DNA from: Atriophallophorus winterbourni
Taxonomy: Eukaryota; Platyhelminthes; Trematoda; Plagiorchiida; Microphallidae
DNA length: 64,000 nt
Assembly: GCA_013407085.1 (NCBI GenBank)
Contig: JACCGJ010015402.1
Span: 1-64,000, forward strand
Direction: 5' to 3'
The notes beneath the pieces were generated by a model. The model was not told the origin of the DNA. It made no database searches and saw nothing but the letters and a program-made list of their open reading frames with translations. A program made the translations under genes and the position numbers. Shown one piece after another: positions 60,701 through 64,000 of the stretch (within the stretch, counting starts at the first letter, position 1; every line of letters begins with the position of its first letter).

Positions 60701-61953
60701 TTCCATTTATTGAAGATTGTTTGATGCTGTAAGAGGATTTGAATGCCCAGTATCACTGGTCTCAACTAAATCAAATGACGTTCAACATACGTAAATGTAA
60801 AATGTTACAACATAGCCGGCAATACGAGCATATATATAATACTAGTCATGAAAATTTGACTTGGACCACCGCTCAGAAGGATCTCGGTATCTTGAAATAG
60901 CATGAAACCGAATAATCATTGCCAGAAAGTCTTCATCAGGGCAAGTGGAATCTTGGGAACGTTGAGAAGAACATCTAGATGATTCTTTCCTAAAATGCTT
61001 CCCCACATTGTAAATACTTACACCCATCTGACGACAGAGTAGATGATCCTAGTTTGGGAACCGTGGCTGCGTAAAGACATTGGATTGCTTGATGAAATGT
61101 TCCACCGAGCGACGAAGCTAGTTGATGTGATGCAGCAAATAGACATGCTGGGATTAACTTACTTTACACAAAGAAGAGTAAGGAGCGACATGATCCTAAC
61201 ATATAAAATACTGCCGATGGGAAATCAACCTCTCTGTGGTTTGATAGAAATCAGTTCTCCTAAGAATACACGGAGTCATTCAAGTTTTCACGCTATACAA
61301 CACTCAAGACTCGATTTTAGACGTCATTTCTTCTTTGTGCGTATTTCCTTTCTCTCAAATTCACTATCACAGGATATTGTGAACGTTCCTACTATCCGTG
61401 ATTTCAAATTGGAACTGGATGCTTATATCAAAGAGCAATCCACTGACGGCCTTGTATATTGACCCCATATGAACTCACAAAAACGAAACACCTCACTGGA
61501 ATTTTGATTGCATCCTCTGTATTTTTATAGCAGTCACCCAATGGTACATGTAAAGCAATTGCTTTTTTCACCAAAAAATCTTGATTCTTGATGTACTACT
61601 GACACTCTCGTGGGTAAGACACAATCACAAGCGTTGGTAAATTCGTTTATTCAGAGAATGGATGGATGTCACGTAATCTGTATAGTAAACAATTTACGCA
61701 GCAGTGCATAAAGTCCTAACAGTTTCCACTAATAAAATACATTTCTTTTTAAACTTACCTGAGAATAAGAGTTTCGCACCGGTGCCGTACCCGGACGAAT
61801 ATTCTTCCGTGTATATTTCAATTCCTTCAACAGTTGACTACGGCTCGCTTCCACTATCCAGCGGAAGCCGTTCCGAGAATTGTGAACCGCACTGAAGTAA
61901 TCGATAAGTCCAGTTGGTTCCGCTTGCGCATTTTTCGTCAGCTCATCCAACAT
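33509..61953 (-). CDS. 13-exon coiled-coil protein gene (about 718 residues)
   Basis: I joined 13 exons on the minus strand whose GT-AG sites and phases all agree, giving 2157 coding bases with one terminal stop. All introns are phase 0 except the phase-2 intron between the 179-bp and 46-bp exons, where the two lengths compensate exactly. The N-terminal 65 residues are mixed and not coiled coil. Residues about 150-330 are strongly heptad-like (RIEDLETKCEQITLELNAKE across two junctions; RLNEELEKLRLLNEEL). A polar part follows, then further coiled-coil stretches (RERDEARKKMEKYLSRIQEL) and a C-terminal coil ending LREQNRVLY. No catalytic domain, signal peptide or membrane helix is visible, suggesting a cytoskeletal, centrosomal or ciliary scaffold. 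That role is inference and I cannot name the family. Introns of 0.4-4 kb hold most of the mobile elements listed between 33.8 and 61.7 kb. More 5' exons could exist. Confidence 0.7.
34200..34256 (-). ncRNA. degenerate hammerhead, inverted Penelope repeat
   Basis: The minus strand retains stem I (TTGGT/ACCAA) and the CGTT cleavage region, but the boxes read CTGACAG and CAAA, so it should be dead. It is the mirror of 34922-34972. Confidence 0.5.
34366..34405 (+). repeat. hammerhead repeat subfamily A scrap inside the Penelope remnant
   Basis: 'accaaagtaatgtgttgctca' matches the subfamily A unit boundary at 63064 and 63305 (tgaccaaagtaatgtgttgct). The ribozyme core is not included. Confidence 0.45.
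34922..34972 (+). ncRNA. hammerhead ribozyme in Penelope terminal repeat
   Basis: Order: stem I strand TTGGT (34926-34930); CTGACGA (34931-34937), which fits CUGANGA; stem II hairpin built on TTCTG-TGA-CAGAA with G-T pairs toward the core; GAAA (34956-34959); a self-complementary four-base stem III ACGT; T17 at 34963; then ACCAA, which pairs perfectly with TTGGT. The cleavage site would follow 34963. Short, palindromic stem III is typical of the dimer-acting hammerheads reported for Penelope-like elements. Confidence 0.65.
35540..35734 (-). CDS. coiled-coil gene exon 12
   Basis: Acceptor ccaactctag, donor CGATCG|gtaatg, 65 codons, phase 0. VAIEASFQTTEKPRFNRGAS ... RLLRIFKDTLDTVVETTNKE. The frame stays open past the donor to about 35417, so intron retention would give another C-terminus. 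Confidence 0.65.
37180..37690 (-). pseudogene. RTE-like LINE 3' end
   Basis: The minus strand carries RHCVKRHAKVGRVQIQLWAA, then a Cys/His-rich end (ERCGRDLYSRTRLCIHYNCC), matching the CCHH-like finger 'C..Cgrdc.SriGL.sH.r' that closes RTE proteins. Upstream on the same strand (37580-37680) lies the 'SLQSTFAVLRQILLRYLGQL'-like thumb end. Inside an intron of the coiled-coil gene. Confidence 0.6.
37963..38172 (+). CDS. 69-codon ORF, unknown
   Basis: Reads LTSEEQETLQEVHVNVFKLI, then QHCLLKSNRCPRSNQ, and stops. Composition looks protein-like, but no domain is recognised. It lies antisense in an intron of the coiled-coil gene, after the RTE tail. Possibly a mobile-element scrap or chance. Confidence 0.2.
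   Translation: MIELCVRLRQFHQVCKNVIGLTSEEQETLQEVHVNVFKLIQHCLLKSNRCPRSNQDITKVHEYIPETSN
38173..39240. other. intron, nothing recognised
   Basis: A 104-codon minus-strand frame at 38747-39061 has no recognisable domain. Confidence 0.4.
39243..39312 (+). repeat. hammerhead repeat scrap (subfamily A)
   Basis: 'gtcgccacctgttgacggtaa' and ACAGCCAG match the ribozyme region of subfamily A. CTGTTGA replaces CTGATGA and GAAA is lost. It lies beside the donor of exon 11. Confidence 0.45.
39342..39560 (-). CDS. coiled-coil gene exon 11
   Basis: Acceptor atttactttcag, donor AAAAAC|gtgagc, 73 codons, phase 0. After a polar start it becomes coiled coil: ADRVRLIRERDEARKKMEKY LSRIQELERTYARRKSE. A hammerhead repeat scrap (39243-39312) lies about 40 bp into the following intron. 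Confidence 0.7.
39998..40153 (-). CDS. coiled-coil gene exon 10
   Basis: Acceptor cacattcag, donor GTAAAA|gtaagc, 52 codons, phase 0 (an alternative donor six bases earlier also keeps phase). TSQTLPDGHQSYLREHPPEN ... TENIIEVK: low-complexity polar linker. Confidence 0.6.
41190..43700 (-). pseudogene. CR1-like LINE, near full-length but decayed
   Basis: Minus strand, 5' to 3': endonuclease end 43662-43225 (QILVMGDFNLPHYFSRLDHP, LPLHNHVSDFTRRRGSELPS, VLDVILNS); linker 43081-42660 (KQNYHRFLSLKMEGNPKFLY); RT start 42600-42130 (NYLPVTVPTVKSQVLERIV); palm 42170-42000 (DHLRLLQKLKQMGIKGQLLL); motif B to C near 42000-41930 (LGSVLFLDYINNLPETL, then LFADDIK with the catalytic FADD intact); C-terminus 41750-41250 (DKIYHRATKLINGFRKLT, RSIRSDVILTYKIINTY). 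Numerous frameshifts separate the blocks. It occupies an intron of the coiled-coil gene in the sense direction. Confidence 0.75.
43862..43905 (-). ncRNA. hammerhead ribozyme, subfamily B, intact core
   Basis: On the minus strand: CTAC (stem I), CTGATGA (43898-43892), a perfect four-pair stem II GTGC-AAAGA-GCAC (43891-43879), GAAA (43878-43875), palindromic stem III ACCGGT, C17 at 43869, then GTGG pairing with CTAC through one G-T pair. All conserved core bases are present; the cut would fall between 43869 and 43868. Confidence 0.75.
44096..44138 (-). ncRNA. hammerhead ribozyme, subfamily B, second copy
   Basis: CTGATGA (44130-44124), stem II GTGC-AAACA-GCAC, GAAA (44110-44107), ACCGGT and C17 are intact. 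The stem I strand after the cleavage site reads GTCG instead of GTGG, so stem I is weaker than in the neighbour. Confidence 0.65.
44440..44640 (-). CDS. coiled-coil gene exon 9
   Basis: Acceptor atgaagtttgtag, donor GAAATT|gtgagt, 67 codons, phase 0. A polar, Ser/Thr/Gln-rich stretch (SQDSHVVGLESATQDQPIAS), not coiled coil; probably a flexible linker. Confidence 0.65.
44641..46589. other. intron, nothing recognised
   Basis: AT-rich with no domain or repeat that I can identify. Confidence 0.45.
46590..47430. repeat. dispersed repeat X with Penelope terminal piece
   Basis: Parts recur at 48650-49070 (cacaacacaagagc / cataacacaagagct; acaaatcagaccgaaatgac / acaaaccagatggaagtgac; ggcagacatgtt) and at 58310-58480. 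The piece 46803-46850 also matches 4733-4770. A Penelope-type terminal repeat (46880-46975) lies inside it. The family is not recognised; minus-strand frames crossing it show no known domain. Confidence 0.5.
46896..46944 (+). ncRNA. hammerhead ribozyme motif, Penelope type
   Basis: Same family as 34922-34972: CCTTGGT, CTGACGA (46904-46910), GAAA (46929-46932), CGTT, then ACCCAA. Stem II has several mismatches (CTTCTGTG/TCACAAGT) and stem I has an extra C, so activity is doubtful. Confidence 0.5.
47705..47821 (-). CDS. coiled-coil gene exon 8
   Basis: Acceptor atgtctctcag, donor ATGCAG|gtttgt, 39 codons, phase 0. DTVDEQETNEEIRKNYELQI EIIRQ...IEELRRSMQ: charged coiled coil. Confidence 0.7.
47960..48620 (-). 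pseudogene. RTE-like LINE reverse transcriptase fragment
   Basis: Minus strand, 5' to 3': DNYRGICLQNVVVKLFAKFS; then ADRVYFEYQYGFPRGRSRVY; 'MIFSLRQLKEKRRELHKPLY' with motif A AVFIKLTKAFNHV; then GKLFNLNRLRAQTKLRDVLI RDLSFAVDTVT. The last is the LFADDTA region with the first catalytic Asp changed (FAVD). Motif A also has K for D. Not functional. Intron of the coiled-coil gene, sense direction. Confidence 0.7.
48650..49070. repeat. dispersed repeat X, second copy
   Basis: See 46590-47430; shared blocks stand in the same order and orientation. Confidence 0.45.
49752..49797 (-). CDS. coiled-coil gene micro-exon (46 bp)
   Basis: Acceptor gtgatttatttag, donor AAACG|gtaagt. Its 46 bp restore phase 0 after the phase-2 donor at 52519. 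With two bases from that exon it encodes T-NKTKSNPFVDISVQT. Its perfect donor and phase fit make it convincing despite its size. Confidence 0.6.
49890..50240 (+). repeat. hammerhead repeat subfamily B, tandem, one core
   Basis: Reverse orientation relative to 43836-44245. 'gggttyaaaccca.tctac' occurs at 49914 and about 236 bp later at 50150, so one and a half units are present. Both carry 'caggttggtcgta.caacct', then the 'ggcatacaagcgcaa' block. Confidence 0.65.
50058..50098 (+). ncRNA. hammerhead ribozyme motif, subfamily B
   Basis: CTGATGA (50064-50070), stem II GTGC-AAACA-GCAT (one G-T pair), GAAA (50084-50087). Stem III is ACCAGT, no longer fully palindromic, and stem I is weak. Probably impaired. 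Confidence 0.5.
50625..50930 (-). pseudogene. CR1-like LINE, RT C-terminal fragment
   Basis: Minus-strand frame: RTFSRETFPVLINTYINPVL DYLEQAWASWLQNDITLLER INHRATEM. This matches the CR1 block 'YirP.LEYa.qaW.PwL..Di.lLErvqrRATkl'. Confidence 0.65.
50931..51190 (+). repeat. hammerhead repeat subfamily B, single copy
   Basis: The core at 51007-51055 has CTGATGA (51013-51019) and GAAA (51033-51036), followed by TCGGTC. Stem II (GTGCAATCATGAT) is disrupted. Flanking blocks 'caggttggtcgt' and 'ctatccctac' identify the family. Confidence 0.5.
51191..52518. other. intron, unexplained open frames
   Basis: Plus-strand frames at 51183-51518 (111 codons) and short protein-like stretches near 51640-51720 (QPQKDAIDELQSNQRVKRNV) and 52340-52430 (LRQGSIRLKRNARG) suggest old mobile-element coding sequence that I cannot assign. 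Confidence 0.3.
52519..52697 (-). CDS. coiled-coil gene exon 6
   Basis: Acceptor cgctcatttttag, donor CTAAC|gtgagt, 179 bp, phase 0 in and phase 2 out. EQRNNIQGEFDEQKKQWSVK ... EADRLNEELEKLRLLNEEL: coiled coil. It has no ATG. Confidence 0.75.
53440..53560 (+). pseudogene. possible Ty3/Gypsy integrase C-terminal scrap
   Basis: KENFALFRCNGEDVCVSIDA LEEI resembles the integrase tail 'k.F.l..nGk...VSIDRLKPA'. Only about 30 residues support it. The longer minus-strand frame here (53200-53577) is taken as a shadow. Confidence 0.35.
53761..53916 (-). CDS. coiled-coil gene exon 5
   Basis: Acceptor tttgtttgaag, donor TCTCAG|gtgaga, 52 codons, phase 0. ELAEVMTNGSELRRLNSELN ... QTSQLNDRLEEATRSYEDKL: clear leucine-heptad coiled coil. 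Confidence 0.75.
54310..54345 (-). CDS. coiled-coil gene micro-exon (12 codons)
   Basis: Acceptor aaaatgtctcaaag, donor GCAAAG|gtcaag, 36 bp, phase 0. It encodes KCEQITLELNAK, which continues the heptads of the preceding exon (RIEDLET) into the next (ELAEV). The gene reads through without it too, so it may be alternative or spurious. Confidence 0.4.
54346..55980. other. intron, nothing recognised
   Basis: No domain or repeat recognised. Confidence 0.45.
55981..56145 (-). CDS. coiled-coil gene exon 3
   Basis: Acceptor ccacattaaag, donor GAAACG|gtacac, 55 codons, phase 0. SEEISAERRQNTELKVALEA ... YQKRIEDLET: heptad-patterned coiled coil. The donor is the weakest of the set. Confidence 0.65.
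56490..56770. repeat. two hammerhead subfamily A units head to head
   Basis: The first half (56500-56650) matches the minus-strand-ribozyme orientation ('ccacgatgttcaaa', 'gtgctcacatccccatccct', 'accggtttctgg'). The second half (56650-56765) runs the opposite way ('ccactgtttcaaggcttact', 'gcggcaaacatctagaaacc'). CTGATGA is lost in both (AATGACG and TTATGGC), so neither is active. Confidence 0.55.
57085..57180 (+). repeat. hammerhead repeat subfamily A scrap without core
   Basis: 'ttatgagcgcctttagagc', then ttgaccagggatcactatgtgattctgtgtt, match the unit part at 63240-63300 and 63440-63480. The ribozyme region is absent. Confidence 0.45.
57495..57728 (-). CDS. coiled-coil gene exon 2
   Basis: Acceptor cattttaaaacag, donor CGGCAA|gtaagt, 78 codons, phase 0 on both sides. 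It starts VILKRRLPESRNQSF, is Ser/Thr-rich in the middle, and ends NNEISYLHELVERQ, where the coiled coil begins. Confidence 0.7.
58310..58480. repeat. dispersed repeat X, third copy (fragment)
   Basis: 'catcgtctaacaaattagaa', then gaagtgacgggcagtg..aacaggctt, resembles 47060-47110 and 48905-48950. Confidence 0.35.
58619..58744 (-). CDS. orphan candidate exon with stop
   Basis: After an acceptor ttctacttag the minus strand reads KPSGSEVEFDVRPDAAHNAG, then VNKDMDQSQAEDLVLTSSVV DST and TGA. It looks protein-like and lies between exons 1 and 2 of the coiled-coil gene, but it needs a phase-1 donor that exon 1 (phase 0) does not supply. It could be an alternative last exon or a pseudo-exon. Confidence 0.3.
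58745..60179. other. intron 1, nothing recognised
   Basis: A short AAT microsatellite lies at about 59455-59473. No domain recognised. Confidence 0.4.
60180..61480 (+). pseudogene. CR1-like LINE, RT to 3' end
   Basis: Plus strand: VITPIYKSGCRCDIENHRPV, then KIMERILTECIVSHLETKEL near 60220-60380; motif A DASKAFDKVNHSLLQK near 60440; motif B/C region IPQDSVLGPIIFLL ... LVHFADDIK near 60590-60690 (FADD intact); MTFNIRKCKML near 60780; an open C-terminus 61043-61462 with VWEPWLRKDIGLLDEMFHRA TKL and RRVRSDMILTYKIL. Several frame changes. Antisense in intron 1 of the coiled-coil gene. Confidence 0.7.
61759..61953 (-). CDS. coiled-coil gene exon 1
   Basis: The first in-frame ATG is at 61953; a TAA lies in frame about 24-27 bases upstream, so translation most likely starts here unless an upstream exon is missed. 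It reads MLDELTKNAQAEPTGLIDYF then SAVHNSRNGFRWIVEASRSQ and ends NSYSQ at a strong donor (CTCAG|gtaagt), phase 0. Sixty-five codons. Confidence 0.65.
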
Positions 61954-62379
61954 CAAAAGGTGGTCGAATGCCACAAATTAAAGTGACGGTTGCGTGACCT
62001 TATTTAACTCAAATTTGATTGGTTGACGTAGTCACATTGTTGCGATTGTTTTGAGTGCGCTTTGAATTAAAATATAACAATTATTTCACCACCAGATGGT
62101 GGTCACACTTTATTGCCACGTGAGGTTTAATTTGGTTAAAATTCACAGCAGGAGATTGTGTTCTAATTTCTACTGGCAAATTACCAAATGACTGGTGTAT
62201 ATTTCACATATATCGGAATAACAAAATACGGTTTCTTACGTCTTGAATATTATAGAGAAAGATTTTGTGAGCCATGAAACAAAACGCTGATACTAAACGT
62301 GTCAGTCACGTGAGAATGTGCTGTTTTGAATGAATTACTCATGATTAATCACATAAATCATCAAATTGATCTAGAATAG

Positions 62380-62760
62380 GAATCATCTGAGTTCTGAATC
62401 TTTTCGACCTTCGCCGTCGTAGACTAAGAGGTGATCTCATACTGATGTACAACATTATGCACGTCCCTAACCATCCCTTGTCCAAACTTTTCACACGCTC
62501 GCCACCCCGTCCTGTCGGAAACATGAACTTACAGTGCTTATTGCGACTTCAAGACTGAACTGTCGAAGATATTGGTATGCTGTACGTGTAAGTTTCACAT
62601 GGAACACCCTACCTTCCATTGTTACACACTCAGCCAACCTGGATATTTTTAAAGCTAATTTGGACAAATACTTTAGAGAAAACCCAAATTTTGATTCGAT
62701 TTACACTACACGAGTTTCCCTGTTCTTATTCTTTTTTTATTGTATATAACTCATAACTCC
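62380..62760 (+). pseudogene. CR1-like LINE 3' end fragment
   Basis: LRRLRLRGDLILMYNIMHVP near 62410-62470, then in another frame RLNCRRYWYAVRVSFTWNTL PSIV and IFKANLDKYF. These are the same C-terminal signatures as at 17050-17505. It lies upstream of the coiled-coil gene. Confidence 0.65.
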
Positions 62761-63054
62761 ATCCTATGGTTATTGTTAAGCTAAATGCTTTTCAGACCAT
62801 TACAACTTTGAATCACTTTGAATCACTTTAAATCCATTTTCATCCTAAAGATATCCTGATGAAAAATATTGCTCACTTTTAACAACCTCAATGAACTATG
62901 TTTGAGGATTTTTGCGAGTGTGAATACTTTAAAATTTATTCGAAAAAATAGTCCAGCAAAGAAACTTTTAATAAAGCTAATAATAGAATTTCTCACAATG
63001 TAGACTTTGAATACAGATCAAAGTCGATACTCTGCGGGCTGATCACAAATATTA
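62761..63054. other. nothing recognised
   Basis: AT-rich spacer with 'gaatcactttgaatcacttt' short duplication at 62811-62832. Confidence 0.4.
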
Positions 63055-63480
63055 TTTGTTTATGACCAAAGTAATGTGTTGCTCACACCCCACGCACCTA
63101 CACGCCTCTATGGGTTTCTATCTGTTTGTCGTCATTAGGTGGAGACAGTAGGATTAGGTTCAGTGAGCCTTGAAACAGTGGATAAGGGGTAAACAGAGTT
63201 ATACTTTAATGCCACTGTTGCATAGGGTTCGTACAACGAACCACGATGTTCAGACAAAGAATCACAAAATGATTACTGGTTAAGCACACGAGGCGCTTAT
63301 GAATGACCAAAGTAATGTGTTGCTCACATTCCTCGAACTAACACACCACTACCGGTTTCTGGCTGTTTGCCATCATCAGGTGGAGATAGTGAGACTAGGT
63401 TCAGTAAACCTTGAAACAGTAAATAAGTGGTAAAGAAAGTTATACTTGAGTGATTGACCAAGAATCACTATCTGATTCTT
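63055..63480 (-). repeat. hammerhead repeat subfamily A, tandem dimer
   Basis: 'tgaccaaagtaatgtgttgc' recurs at 63063 and 63304, and the ribozyme boxes recur with exactly 241 bp spacing (TTTC at 63115 and 63356). Each unit also has 'agtgagccttgaaacagtgg'-type and 'cgaaccacgatgttcagac'-type blocks. The first copy's core is mutated (CTAATGA); the second is complete. An opposite-orientation unit follows at 63440-63745. Confidence 0.8.
63343..63386 (-). ncRNA. hammerhead ribozyme, subfamily A, intact
   Basis: On the minus strand: CCAC (stem I), CTGATGA (63379-63373), perfect stem II TGGC-AAACA-GCCA (63372-63360), GAAA (63359-63356), palindromic stem III ACCGGT, A17 at 63350, then GTGG, which pairs exactly with CCAC. 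Every base required for hammerhead catalysis is present; predicted cleavage lies between 63350 and 63349. This is the best candidate for an active ribozyme in subfamily A. Confidence 0.8.
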
Positions 63481-63745
63481 TGTTTGAACACAGTGGTTCG
63501 TTGAAAGAACCCTGCGTAATAGTGACATTCCAACACAGCATGATTTATTTTTGTTTTTCAAATTGAATGTAGTTTGCTTTAAACTTTGTTACCCACATCA
63601 CCACTGTTTCAAGGCTCACTGATCTTATTCTCAATGTCGCCACCTGATGAGTGCAAACGGCCAGAAACCAATTGTGGTATCTACGTAGAGAAGATATGCG
63701 CATCACAATATATTGGTCTTTTATAAGAGCGTCAGGCACTTAACA
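63440..63745 (+). repeat. hammerhead repeat subfamily A, opposite orientation
   Basis: Shares 'ccactgtttcaaggctcact' and 'gtggttcgttgaaagaac' with other units. The core at 63638-63680 has CCAC, CTGATGA (63644-63650), GAAA (63664-63667), ACCAATT and GTGG. Stem I and the boxes are intact, but stem II (GTGC/GGCCA) has two mismatches and stem III (ACCAAT) is no longer self-complementary. Confidence 0.55.
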
Positions 63746-64000
63746 TGGAATCAATTTTTGATCCAGTATATAAACATCGTGTGAACCTTGTAAGAACCAC
63801 ATTAAACAGTGGTATACAAGTTCAACTTTGTTTATAATCGTATTCACTTGACGAGCGTATGTGATTTTTCGTACATCCATTTAGTTGACGTGATGTTCAT
63901 TTTCCATATTTTGAAAATATGATGGAGTTTATTCGTTAGCTTGTGTCAATCTAACCCATTTCCTCCGTTCTATAAATTCAATGAACGGTTTGAATTTTGA

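Noticed and set aside
63055..63480. Tandem repeats as CRISPR array or simple satellite
   Set aside because: Eukaryotic context and only two 241-bp units per site, scattered in many places and both orientations. The conserved part is a hammerhead core.
1..64000. tRNA or rRNA genes
   Set aside because: I found no convincing cloverleaf with A and B boxes, and no rRNA-like conserved blocks.

Overview
The window looks like nuclear DNA of an invertebrate, most likely a flatworm and perhaps a trematode. The support is: AT-rich sequence; genes split into small exons with GT-AG introns of 1-5 kb; and a dense load of CR1/Jockey-like LINEs, RTE-like LINEs, Penelope-like elements (PLEs), a hAT-like transposon, Ty3/Gypsy scraps and short hammerhead-ribozyme repeats. 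The species call is inference. There are no bacterial operons, rRNA genes or CRISPR arrays.

1-11 kb: a hAT-like transposase remnant (BED finger), the last exon of an immunoglobulin-superfamily (IgSF) membrane protein (2825-3072), a decayed Penelope-like element and several LINE scraps. 11-17 kb: exons of a second IgSF membrane protein on the plus strand, broken by a large inverted duplication (arms about 12310-13400 and 15771-16895) that copied its last exon (cytoplasmic tail and membrane segment) and part of an Ig exon. 17-31 kb: almost wholly LINE debris. It includes an RTE element with endonuclease and reverse transcriptase parts, a better preserved Jockey/CR1-like element (24.0-26.5 kb) and a 44-bp tandem repeat.

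33.5-62 kb: one long minus-strand gene. I reconstruct 13 coding exons whose splice sites and reading phases all agree (33509-61953), predicting a coiled-coil protein of about 718 residues. I do not recognise its family. Its introns are packed with mobile elements.

The most unusual content is a scatter of short repeats carrying the complete core of a hammerhead self-cleaving ribozyme (CUGAUGA, stem II, GAAA, a self-complementary stem III and a matching short stem I). Two subfamilies occur, partly as tandem dimers with 241-bp or 232-bp period, which resembles animal 'retrozymes'. A third hammerhead variant (CUGACGA type) lies in the terminal repeat of a Penelope-like remnant, where two copies form an inverted pair. 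Co-occurrence of Penelope reverse transcriptase remnants and hammerhead repeats suggests a non-autonomous, ribozyme-processed retroelement system riding on Penelope-like machinery. That link is inference.
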